DNA of 64,000 bases. Origin: Ganoderma boninense (Eukaryota > Basidiomycota > Agaricomycetes > Polyporales > Polyporaceae). The number at the start of each line of letters is the position of its first letter. Within the stretch, counting starts at the first letter, position 1. The notes below the pieces were generated by a model. The model saw only the letters and a list, made by a program, of their open reading frames with translations. It had not been told where the DNA came from and ran no database searches. Location of the stretch: the NCBI GenBank assembly GCA_002900995.3, contig CM035310.1:3061394-3125393 (forward strand), given 5' to 3'. Positions 23,401-32,261 of the stretch are shown piece after piece. A program made the position numbers and the translations under genes.

Positions 23401-26260
23401 AGCTCGTATATGAACACATCCTGAAGCTACATGGCCTTCCACGGCAAGTCATCTCCGATAGGGGAACACAGTTTGCGAGCACGCTCTTCAAGGAGTTTTG
23501 CAAGAAGCTGGGAATCCGGGCATCAATGTCAACAGCATACCACCCTCAGACAGATGGACAGACAGAACGGGTCAACCAGTCATTGGAACAATACTTGCGG
23601 ATATTCACCGAACACCGACCCAACGACTGGGCCACCCTCCTCGCCTCAGCAGAGTTTTCGTACAACAACATGGCACACGAGTCTACCGGCCTGTCCCCCT
23701 TCTTCGTCGAGTATGGCTACAACCCCAAAATGGCTCCGGACGTACAAGGAGAGCTAGGCTTCCCAACTCTTGAAGAAATCTTCCAAAACCGCACGGAAGC
23801 CCGAGAACAGGCACAAGCCTCTCTGACTTTGGCCGCTGAACGGATGAAGTGGTACTACGACCAGTACAAGAGCCAGGTGCCGTTCAAGGTTGGGGACAAA
23901 GTACTACTCAAAGGAAAGGATCTCAAGATCAAGCAGTCAGCAGCCAAGTTGTCAGCCAAGAACTTTGGCCCCTATGAGATCGTCGAGCAAGTAGGACCTG
24001 CGGACTTCAAACTCCAGTTGCCTCCACAGAACAAGGTCCATCCAGTTTTCCATGCCTCAAAGCTTATTCCCTACCACGAAGACGAGATCGGTGACCGAAA
24101 CCCAACCAAACCCGATCCTATCGAAGTAGAAGGCCATGACGAGTTTGAAGTTGAAAAGATACTCGACTCGAAGACCTACTATGGATACGTCCAGTACTTG
24201 GTGAAGTGGGTAGGATACGATGTTAGTGAAGCCACCTGGGAGCCAGTACGGAATGTCAAACATTGCAAGGACCTGTTGGATGAGTTCCATGTCGCACACC
24301 CGGAGGCCGCACAGCCTATCTCACTCACAAACCCGCGCCCAGTCCAGAGGCAGTTTAACCGGCATGTTTGGCTTGAACGTTTCGCTGGAGCTCAAGTCTT
24401 GAAGAGGGGGTAGTGTCACGGTTTTTCGCGCCACACTCGGTCTGGCATCTTATCAGGACAAGTTATCTCTCGGTTCATCTTATCTTTTCCTTTATCTTAT
24501 CTCCCTTTCCCTTATCTCATCTCTCCCTCTTATCTTATCTCTTTCCCTATCTTATCTGCTTCTTAGATCATTTTCTCACCTGCGACAGGTCCCGGGACCT
24601 GCCCTGAACTGATGGTCTGTGCACCGTTCCCATGTAATATATAAAGGGCTGTGATGTGGGATCAAGAACCTCAGATTCTGTCTTCTGTTCTTCCCTCCCT
24701 TCCACTGTAGGCAGCCTAACAGCCCCTGCCCCTCTGCGCCTTCTAGTCTAGGCAATCTATCCTCTTCCCTTCTGTTGCCACCCCCTGTGTGCCCCATCAG
24801 TGAGCCCCTTTGTTTGTTTGTTTGGTGGCGCAGTCGATAGGCTGTGACATCAGGTCTAAGAGAATCATGAGCATGACAGAGACCAACCTCCTCGCTCTCG
24901 CTGTCAATGAACGCACGGGGGCTCCTAGGGCTGCCGAGATTTCCGGCCAGGAAGGGGCTGGGTCCCGCTGCCTCGTCCGGGACAAAGGTGGAAGTCGTAG
25001 GGGTAGCCTCGACGGTCGCATGGTTTGTGTTAGCCTTGATGGCAGGGAGGTCTGTGTTGGGTTCCGTCGCGATGCCCGCCAGCTGCTCCACGTCAGCAAC
25101 CAGGAGTTGATCAGCAGCTTCATTCAGGTGGCGCGCCTCCGTGGCTAAATGGAGGCATCAACGAGACATGAAGACCAAAAGTCAATGGATGGCTCACCGG
25201 AGATGCCCCTCATACCAATTCCAAGACGCTCCCGGGGCCCCTCCTCGCCCTCGTCCTCGTCGTATTCCTTCTTGATTTGAGGAAGAAGCTCGAGTGCCAC
25301 AGACCCAACGCGAACAAATTCGAACGGGATAAAGTTCGTCGACCAGTTCATGTTCCCGATAAAGAACTCCACCGCCGCGCTAATCCAGATGAGGTCTCCG
25401 ACCTTGAGTGTAGGTGGATAGCTCTCCGAGAGAGGATGCAAGCCTCCTTCATCATCAAGCTCGAAAAATGCAGGTTTCTCGTTGTTGGCGAAAAATGGCA
25501 TGCCCTTCTTTGTGGTGTTCTTGATCCAGTCGTGTAAGGGGTAGGTGCGACTGGCCTCTCGCGTGCGTGTGTAGGCGGTTCGCTTGACGAAAATCTGCGA
25601 ACTGAGCTGGAAGGTGTGGGTGTGTTCGGTCCCATTCTGGAACTCCCGGCGGGCTTTCTTGCTAGGGTTGAACTTGTTGAGTGTTTTGATATGCTCCTCA
25701 AACACCTATAACGAGTCAGTACAAGTTGGCAATGTGTAAAGTATATCGCACGCACCCGTTGTGCCTCCCACAATGACTTGTCATGCGTCGTGTCCAAGGC
25801 GTATGTAAAGCGGCACATATTGTTAGGGGTTGTTTGACTGTTTAAGAATAAGCGATTGTGATCTGCACGAGGCGAAGAGGTACTCACATGCGGCTCTCTG
25901 GGAGACAAGCCGGGGCAGTTTCTCCAGGCGGCACGAAATTCCCCGTGTCAAGATCTGAGTTCCACCGCCAAACTGCGGCCGTCCATATGGTTGCAGGTTT
26001 CTTGCTTCTGGGAGGGCAGAGCTAAAGAGCGATAGGTAAGGCAGGGTTGCCTTGCGACAAAAATTGCAACGTACCACCCAACGTGCAGCGAACTCTTGTC
26101 TGGCGTCCACCAAGTGGCCATACGGCTTCCGAAGGCTCTCTACTACGTCTTCAAGTTTGAGGTAGTGCTGGGAGAACGTGGTGTTCTTCCAGTAGTTGAG
26201 GGCTTCATCCAGCGCGTCCAATGTGTCGATAAGGACAGGAGGACGAGGATCGGTAGCCAT
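17421..26260 (-). CDS. Unknown host gene with acidic C-terminus, split by retrotransposon copy 1 in an intron
   Basis: Unrecognised protein. The 5' end is at the reverse ATG 26258-26260 (MATDPRPPVLIDTLDALDEA). Exons continue through WKNTTFSQHYLKLEDVVESL, CRFTYALDTTHDKSLWEAQ, a conserved-looking core (MPFFANNEKPAFFELDDEG, LKVGDLIWISAAVEFFIG, FIPFEFVRVGSVALELLPQI) and a Pro/Ser/Thr-rich segment ending SESEE at 24888. The final exon would run from 17870 down to 17421 and encodes an Asp-rich tail (VDTDDDEIASGAQPDDDD and similar). The core resembles short proteins common in mushroom genomes whose function is unknown. Joining the two flanks at the target duplication restores a 50 nt GTTGGT...TAG intron with a CTGAC branch site. 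Whether the gene is still spliced across about 7 kb is unknown. Alternatively translation ends a few codons after SESEE. Confidence 0.55.
17883..17887. repeat. Target site duplication of retrotransposon copy 1 (left)
   Basis: TCAGG directly before the 5' LTR. It is repeated at 24850-24854 directly after the 3' LTR. Confidence 0.9.
17888..18323 (+). repeat. 5' LTR of retrotransposon copy 1
   Basis: 436 bp, with termini TGTCAC...GTGACA. U3 carries a dense run of TTATC motifs (about 17918-18040) and the exact 16 bp palindrome CAGGTCCCGGGACCTG near 18060. A TATA box TATATAAAG lies at 18112-18120. The likely transcript start is around 18147. Confidence 0.95.
18112..18120 (+). promoter_or_regulatory. 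TATA box of LTR promoter (copy 1)
   Basis: TATATAAAG lies about 35 nt before the 11-mer AGATTCTGTCT that pairs with the primer site. The same spacing is found in copy 2 and in the unrelated LTR at 38881-39207. Confidence 0.7.
18326..18336 (+). other. Self-primer binding site (copy 1)
   Basis: AGACAGAATCT, two bases after the 5' LTR, is the exact reverse complement of AGATTCTGTCT at 18147-18157, the predicted 5' end of the transcript. No TGG-starting tRNA primer site is present at this position. This is the layout of Tf1-type self-priming. Confidence 0.75.
18358..19077 (+). CDS. Retrotransposon ORF1 (unknown, no ATG), copy 1
   Basis: A 240-codon open frame between the primer site and gag. 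It is open from 18328 and contains no ATG at all; the listed start is a GTG chosen only as a marker. The first half is Pro- and Arg-rich. The second half is helical and conserved (SLAIIESKVNAVLTRLQAIF, LPAIDVLAVQHIADQLEWIA, KELKKNFPKVVNTVGKLD). It ends TAG five bases before the gag ATG. Between the two copies, the second half has nine silent third-base changes and three changed codons, which suggests selection on this frame. It could be a non-AUG-initiated product or an N-terminal gag extension. Function unknown. Confidence 0.5.
   Translation: MHPLASRLSSPQEFYKRLSSPIPFPSEEFGLQEFTRRHTKRHGHLPVQEQISCVLADCAEDRLRYRHKEHAPLVPRRKALPPSVPLSQPLSRPVRAQAPTPVRTTTPHVSCLPLQCRISAPPLPGFSRINPKDSLAIIESKVNAVLTRLQAIFDRKDFLINLPAIDVLAVQHIADQLEWIATNLDAHGLEWTCPQRQQIEWFCKEVGNISFKELKKNFPKVVNTVGKLDTFGYLDWVVV
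19083..20638 (+). pseudogene. Retrotransposon gag, copy 1 (interrupted)
   Basis: Capsid/nucleocapsid ORF starting at ATG 19083 (MATGSRFSVLNPHDLGD). It has a coiled-coil-like segment (RCKDLEDENEKLKAELVVLK), the gag core (PPKFKGKTPDLTVEQWFQKL, SGYSDVELIRRIESQCKGDL) and a zinc-knuckle-like motif at 20374-20419 (LCFRCGRHPFKTGVKC). The knuckle spacing CX2CX2HX7C differs from the usual CX2CX4HX4C. A TGA at 19728-19730 replaces a CGA Arg codon of copy 2, and six Ts near 20080 replace four in copy 2, shifting the frame. The original stop TAA is at 20636-20638. Particle assembly would need complementation or read-through if these are real. Confidence 0.85.
20611..24413 (+). pseudogene. Retrotransposon pol polyprotein, copy 1 (frameshifted)
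   Basis: Pol lies in the -1 frame relative to the end of gag and overlaps it by 28 nt (open from 20611). Order: retropepsin-like protease (ALVDCGAYSSFV, with DCGA instead of DS/TG), reverse transcriptase (VFFVKKKDG, FTSLDLRWGYNN, VVVYIDDILIF), RNase H (LETDSSDFATGA, YDKELLAI, WSDHLNLTYF), integrase with HH-CC finger (HHDTLLAGH, CDTCQRNK) and DDE residues (WSIDLITQ, VISDRGTQF, QTDGQTERVNQ), and a chromodomain (YLVKWVGYDVSEATWEPVRN). The long frame 21468-24413 covers RT to chromodomain. One-base gains near 21447 and 21470 separate the protease from RT. A +1 near 21624 and its correction near 21655 garble RT motif 2. The stop codon abuts the 3' LTR. Confidence 0.9.
24401..24410 (+). other. Polypurine tract (copy 1)
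   Basis: GAAGAGGGGG, followed by TAG and the 3' LTR. This is the expected plus-strand primer. Copy 2 has one G fewer. Confidence 0.75.
24414..24849 (+). repeat. 3' LTR of retrotransposon copy 1
   Basis: 436 bp. It differs from the 5' LTR at one base that I found (CTCCCTTTCCC versus CTTCCTTTCCC in U3). It is followed by the target duplication TCAGG at 24850-24854. Confidence 0.95.
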
Positions 26261-27355
26261 GAGCAGAAAGCAGTAAGCAGACGCGGATGACGAGCGATGA
26301 GTGGACGGAAGCTGAGAAGTCGCACCGTGAAGATTTGGAGAGTCTAATCCTGCTGATATATATGTGCTCTGGGGGATGCCAAGTTAGGAGAGTGAGTGGA
26401 ATGAGGAACGTCAGACAACGTAGATTTGGTGACTTACGCTGTCTTGCAAGAGGTGTCACCGCCAACCGACCATGCCGCGTGGGCTGCAGCAGACGCTCAT
26501 CTGTCCAATTTAGCAACTTAGGCACCATAGACCTCCTGGCGACATGAGCTCAGGTGATCTACGATGAGCATCTGTTACCTTAGCATCCTCCGCGCATCGC
26601 CCAGGGCATTTTTACACAGCCGAAAAGAGCATTGACCAAATATGGGCAGTTCACGTCGGCTACAGGAGCTGCTCTCATCCTCTGCGACCAGATCGCGATC
26701 TCGTGTAGGTTTTATCCATTTTCCGTCTGCGCAAGGCAGCCGAGGATTAACGACAGTTCCAGAGTTGTTGCGGCCACATCCATCGCGATCTCGTGTAATT
26801 TCGCCGACCTCCGCCGCTGGAACGAACTCTAGGCAGGTAGGTTCCAGATCTGGCGGTCCCTTCAATGCTGCATTTCCATGGACGCTGTACTGACGAGGGC
26901 CATTGATCATTCTAGGAGGGTTTCTTTGCTTCAAGATCTAGATCAGGCATTCTCCATGCATTTTCGTTAACTCCGTCGCTGTACCGCCTGGACCAGGCAG
27001 GTGGGGTTCATTTTCCTGGCTGCCGACCTTGGCCCATTTCCGTGGATGTTGACCTGAGGAGAGGATAACGACCAGTTTAGGAAGTTTGCTCCTGTGCCTC
27101 CGTTCAAGGTATGTCTTTGAGACTCTCCATCGCAATCTCAAGCACATTATCCCTCTGCTACCTCTGCACTGACTATTCTAGGGAGGTCCGCTCGCTTGGG
27201 TAAAAGTGATAGCCGCCAGCTCTCAAAGTACGGTGCGTGTCTACCACCAAATTAAACGACATTTATCAGGTGGCATGGCGTAATACGCTAGGCGGTGCAT
27301 GTGCTTTAAAATGCGCAGAAAGCTACGCTAGTCTCTGCTACCCCATACTCCCGAT
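26261..27355. other. Intergenic region with a weak dispersed motif
   Basis: No gene recognised. The phrase ATCGCGATCTCGTGTA occurs near 26693 and 26783, with a weaker variant near 27130. This suggests old local duplication of about 90-350 bp units. A reverse 119-codon frame at 26575-26934 covers the repeats and is not trusted. Confidence 0.4.
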
Positions 27356-27938
27356 ATGGCTTACATTTACCGTCCTTTCTCGACGTCATCTCTGAATTCA
27401 GAGGAAGCACTGCTGGTCACGACCATCCTCCAGGACTGCATCCCTTGCAAGTTGATGTGCATGGGGCCGCATGCCATGCCGTGGCATTCCCGATACACGC
27501 ACAGTATGTTTTCGACTTTTTTCGTACATGCACATGCTTATGGTATTTGCGCCAGTACACGCGTTGCGGTCAGACCTCTTCGTCACCATCATGACGCATG
27601 TGCACAGGGATGGCACCTCACGCACGGAGTCGTTCAAGGCCCTCATCGATGATACCAGCAGGCTTTTGATGGTGAGCTGTTTCTATTGGACCTACGGCAG
27701 CCACCGCAGACTGACAGTCTTGACACTACCATTACAGAAGGGTGTATTGTTGCCTCTCGGCCATTATCCTGTCTCCGAAATAAGTGGCGCTGAACTCACC
27801 ACATCTTCGACAGTGCCACTCCCGACAGCTGGACTTTCTGCAGATGTTTCTATGGAGAGCACTCTGATAGCACAGCCTCCCTTGGGTCCGTCTGTACTTC
27901 CAGGCGGGATTGTGCTCAGCACTTACGACTCCATGTAG
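27356..27938 (+). CDS. Small protein of unknown function, three exons
   Basis: Not recognised. Exons 27356-27503, 27574-27671 and 27738-27938 join in frame through GTATGT...CAG and GTGAGC...CAG introns, giving about 148 residues. The first two exons encode MAYIYRPFSTSSLNSEEALL and, across the junction, SRYTHNLFVTIMTHVHRDG and SFKALIDDTSRLLM. The last exon is Ser/Thr/Pro-rich and ends LSTYDSM. There is no signal peptide or clear membrane span. The second intron is a multiple of three, so retention would add residues without a stop. The clean splice phases support a real gene. Confidence 0.45.
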
Positions 27939-28629
27939 CATGAAAGTCATGTAACATTCATCGGAACCGAAATTATCTAGCTGTTGTTTGTTCCTTCAAG
28001 TTTGCACTGTTGTAGCAGCACGGAGACGGCCTAGCCTACGAACCGGTAAGTTTCGCTTGACCGGCAACCAAGAGAAGCCAGTAACTTGCCCATCTCAAAG
28101 CTTTGCGGCGAACTTCTTTTTCAGACAGATGTGTGCATGTGCCAGACCCCGGCTTTGCGTCTCATAGACAATCGCGGTTTGATAATACTTGCGTCGAGAC
28201 TTCCAAGCTGCAATCGCATGGGACAGACCGTTCTGCCGTAGGACATTCAACCTGATGTTACACTATGTAGACGTATTATGAGCTCATACCGGGAACAGGG
28301 TTTGTCCTTGCATGACATAGGGGCTTGTATGGTCTCGGCTCGTTGTTGCACGCATCGCAACAACGTTCGACTGCAGCAGATGGCGTTTGAACAAGTACCA
28401 GTTGTGAGGTGGGCAGGAAGGGAGGAACGGGGGCGGGCAAGGACATATTCGCCTGGTGCTACATGGTTTATAAGGCCTTCCACATAGCGGCATACCACAG
28501 CCAACCCGGTCACATGCGCCACTCGAATTTAGATCTACCGACGAAGGAGTGCTTCGGCCACTCCTGGTGGCATACAGGTCGCGTATTTGCAAAGGACATC
28601 TACGTAAAGATGTATGGCTAACATTGCTA
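27939..28629. other. Intergenic region between two convergent genes
   Basis: About 690 bp between the forward small gene and the 3' end of the reverse F-box-like gene. I see no feature beyond probable 3' UTRs. Confidence 0.4.
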
Positions 28630-29512
28630 CTAAAATGCCTCCTCTGTGTCCCCCTCGTCATCAGTATGGCCATTGGAGGTGGATGACTCGTCGTCAGACG
28701 ACGGCACAGTGGTGTAATAGTCCGCAAACGCTGCGGCGACCTCGAAGGAGTTGAAGGTCGCTTGCAGAGCCAGATTGTGGGAGTCCCTGAGCCAAGCCAT
28801 GGGGCTTGAACGTAAAGGTCAGCCATGGTATCAGCTGTGGAGGGCGATCTGTACAACATACCTATACTTGAACCGAGGAGCAATTCGACTCACCGCTCTG
28901 CTTGGGGCGACCCTGAAGCTACGGTCCAGCACTTCAAAGGCGTAACGGGAATAAGGCGCCAAGGTTAGTGTCTTGCCGTTCAGCACTGTAAATCCATGAG
29001 CGACGATGTTAATTTGATGACGATAGCAAAACTCACCAATGCGTTTGTACGGCAAGATCCAGGTCGAGGTATCGCCGACCTTGCGCTTCCAAGTGACCAG
29101 TTCAGTGCGGACAGGGATCCGATCTGAGGAGACGAAAACCTTGAATCCACGCTTGCGGTACTTGTCCATCCACGGCGCTTCCCATCCGGGATAGCGCGAA
29201 AGGTCTCGGCAGCTGTAGATTTCTCGATGCGTGAACGTCGCGCGGGGGAAGAGGGAGATAGCGTGTGTCGTGGTCAGCATGTTCATGAGACCAGCTAGTA
29301 CTCGTATAAGCGTGGTCACGAAGCTGCAACAATGGGCGAACTACTCACTAGAATGGAAATTGTTGATGATGTACTCCATCGGGTCGCAATTAAGGCCGAT
29401 TAACTATATGTGGCTGCCATATGTGTTGGAAAGCTCGGGTCGGATGGGGCGAATGAAGTCGAAGGTCGAAAAGGCATACCCCTGGTGCTCAGAGTTCGAT
29501 CGCTCATCGGAG

Positions 29513-29517
29513 GCGTC
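29513..29517. repeat. Target site duplication of retrotransposon copy 2 (left)
   Basis: GCGTC before the 5' LTR. It is repeated at 36469-36473 after the 3' LTR. Confidence 0.9.
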
Positions 29518-29953
29518 TGTCACGGTTTTTCGCGCCACACTCGGTCTGGCATCTTATCAGGACAAGTTATCTCTCGGTTTATCTTATCTTTTCCTTTATC
29601 TTATCTTCCTTTCCCTTATCTCATCTCTCCCTCTTATCTTATCTCTTTCCCTATCTTATCTGCTTCTTAGATCATTTTCTCACCTGCGACAGGTCCCGGG
29701 ACCTGCCCTGAACTGATGGTCTGTGCACCGTTCCCATGTAATATATAAAGGGCTGTGATGTGGGATCAAGAACCTCAGATTCTGTCTTCTGTTCTTCCCT
29801 CCCTTCCACTGTAGGCAGCCTAACAGCCCCTGCCCCTCTGCGCCTTCTAGTCTAGGCAATCTATCCTCTTCCCTTCTGTTGCCACCCCCTGTGTGCCCCA
29901 TCAGTGAGCCTCTTTGTTTGTTTGTTTGGTGGCGCAGTCAATAGGCTGTGACA
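29518..29953 (+). repeat. 5' LTR of retrotransposon copy 2
   Basis: 436 bp. The predicted transcript 5' end AGATTCTGTCT lies at 29777-29787. The complementary primer site AGACAGAATCT lies just after the LTR at 29956-29966. Confidence 0.95.
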
Positions 29954-29981
29954 TTAGACAGAATCTAACCCACAGGCCCCT

Positions 29982-30704
29982 GGCTTAGTGCCCCCACTAG
30001 CCAGCCGTCTTTCCTCCCCCAGGAGTTTTATAAACGTTTATCATCCCCCATCCCCTTCCCCTCCGAGGAGTTTGGTCCCCAGGAGTTTACCCGTCGCCAC
30101 ACCAAGAGGCACGGTCACCTCCCAGTCCAGGAACAGATTTCCTGTGTACTTGCGGATTGTGCAGAGGATCGCCTTCGCTACCGTCACAAGGAGCACGCAC
30201 CTCTTGTCCCTCGCGTAAAGCCCTGCCCCCATCCGTCCCCTGTCCCAGCCGTTGCCCAGACCGGTTCGTGCCCAGGCCCCTACCCCTGTCCGGACTGCCA
30301 CTCCCCACGCCCCACGCCTACCCCTACAGTGCCGAATCTCAGCCCCTCCACTGCCCGGTTTCAGCCGCATCAACCCAAAGGACAGCCTCGCTATCATCGA
30401 ATCCAAGGTCAACGCCGTCCTTACCTGCCTCCAAGCCATCTTCGACCGCAAGGACTTCCTCATCAACCTTCCAGCCATCGACGTTCTGGCCGTCCAGCAC
30501 ATCGCTGACCAGCTAGAGTGGATTGCCACAAACCTCGACGCACACGGCTTGGAGTGGACCCGCCCTCAGCGACAACAGATAGAGTGGTTCTGCAAGGAGG
30601 TTGGGAACATTAGTTTTAAGGAGTTGAAGAAGAACTTCCCTAAGGTAGTGAACGCCGTTGGAAAGCTAGACACGTTTGGGTACTTAGATTGGGTAGTAGT
30701 TTAG
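29982..30704 (+). pseudogene. Retrotransposon ORF1, copy 2
   Basis: Matches ORF1 of copy 1. One-base losses near 30017, 30213 and 30238 shift the frame and restore it, so the first half is broken while the conserved second half (30252-30704) is open. Three residues differ in that half (TR to TC, TCP to TRP, VNT to VNA). Confidence 0.6.
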
Positions 30705-30709
30705 AACAA

Positions 30710-32261
30710 ATGGCAACAGGTTCCCGGTTTTTCGGTGTTAAACCCACATGATTTAGGCGATAGGCCTAGCACACCCTCCAATGCATCCACAGATGGGGAG
30801 GAAGAAACCCCCCGTCCGCCATCCCAGTTACCAACCCGTCCGTCTTCACCCACCCCCACTCTTGGGGCCTACAAACCCCGCAGCATGGCAGTTTTCAGGG
30901 TGTAGAGTACGCAACACTTGAGGACGCTGTACAAGCGGCAGGCGCACACTTCGGCATCCAGGATCACTATATTAACTACATCATGGCAGTCGTTAACGAC
31001 ATGACACGGAAAATGGTCTCGGAAGCATACAACCAGCTTGGCAACAAAATGTACGAACACCGCAACCAGGAAGCCGCTGAACTCCACAGGCTCAGAGTCC
31101 TCCTGAACAAGAAGGTTAGCAGTGTGACGTACACGGACGACATGGACGACCTCCGCTCTCGATGCAAGGATTTAGAGGATGAGAACGAGAAACTGAAGGC
31201 TGAACTGGTTGTCCTCAAGGCAGATGGAGACGTCCTTAATCAAAACCATGGAACTCTCGTCAATGTTATCAAGCAGCTCCAAGCACAAGTTAACTCGCTG
31301 GCCTCTCACCCCACTGGTACACGCTCTCAAGGTACACCCACACACGCCCCCAGTCGACCCAAGATCGCAGACCCGCCAAAGTTTAAAGGCAAGACGCCGG
31401 ACCTGACAGTCGAACAATGGTTCCAAAAGCTCGGTATTTGGTTTAGGTACCAGAACATCACATCGGAGGACGACAAGATCACCACGGCTCTACTGTTCTT
31501 AGAAGGAGGAGCTCAGTCCTACATGGATGACTACGCCCAGAAAGCAGCTGAAGGAGTCCACTCGGTACATGGAACAACTTGCGAACCGACTCCGGAGTGG
31601 ATACCGAGAGCTGGCCCCTGAAAAGTCAGCCCAACAGTCACTAGAGGAACATTGCAGGAAGTCACACGCGTCATTGGCCCTGTTTGCGGAAAACTTCCGC
31701 CGTTTTGCTATCAAGTCTGGCTACTCCGATGTGGAACTTATCCGACGGATCGAGTCTCAGTGCAAGGGAGACCTGTTTACAACCATGACCACCCATCGCT
31801 CCTTGTCACCGCTCACGGTTCCGGACCAGTGGGAAGACTTCTTAGACTGGGTACTAGGGATCGAGATGAACTACCGAGGAGTGCGTCAGTCAACGTCGTC
31901 AAGGCCTGCCCGAGACCCAAATGCCATGGACATCGACACTGTACGCAAACCGGAAAAGCTCTCCAAGGAGCAGGAGGAATGGCTCGCCAAGAAGCTCTGT
32001 TTCCGCTGTGGTCGGCATCCCTTCAAGACTGGTGTTAAGTGTCGAAACCCGGTATACAAAGGGTACTACGAGCTCCCGGACATGACAAAGGCAAAAGGCA
32101 CTTGGGTATGCACTATGGGTGAAGACAGTCAAGATCAAGACTGAATGGAGTTTGTCATCAATGCGCTCAAGGAGTTTGAGAAGAAGAACAAGGCCCCGGA
32201 GCAGGAGACTACCGCGCGGATCGTCGAAGTTGACGAGCAGGATTTTCTCCAGCGGATGTAA
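30710..32261 (+). pseudogene. Retrotransposon gag, copy 2 (interrupted)
   Basis: Starts at ATG 30710. The N-terminal part has one-base differences near 30730 and 30870-30890. The middle is open from 30983, and two one-base losses near 31559 and 31580 shift the frame again. The zinc-knuckle-like motif is intact. A TGA at 32142-32144 replaces the CGA of copy 1 (20519-20521), while the nonsense codon of copy 1 is CGA here (31355-31357). The two copies therefore carry different gag stops. The original stop is at 32259-32261. Confidence 0.85.

Larger units (their letters stand above)
17888..24849 (+). mobile_element. Chromodomain Gypsy (chromovirus) LTR retrotransposon, copy 1
   Basis: A 6962 bp element: 5' LTR, self-complementary primer site, ORF1, gag, pol (protease, reverse transcriptase, RNase H, integrase, chromodomain), purine tract, 3' LTR. 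The two 436 bp LTRs differ at one base that I found, so insertion is recent. TCAGG is duplicated at both ends. Domain order (RT-RNase H-integrase-chromodomain) places it in the Ty3/Gypsy chromoviruses. Internal defects are a nonsense codon in gag (19728-19730), a two-base length change at the T-run near 20080, and small length changes near 21447, 21470, 21624 and 21655. It lies antisense inside an intron of a host gene. Confidence 0.95.
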
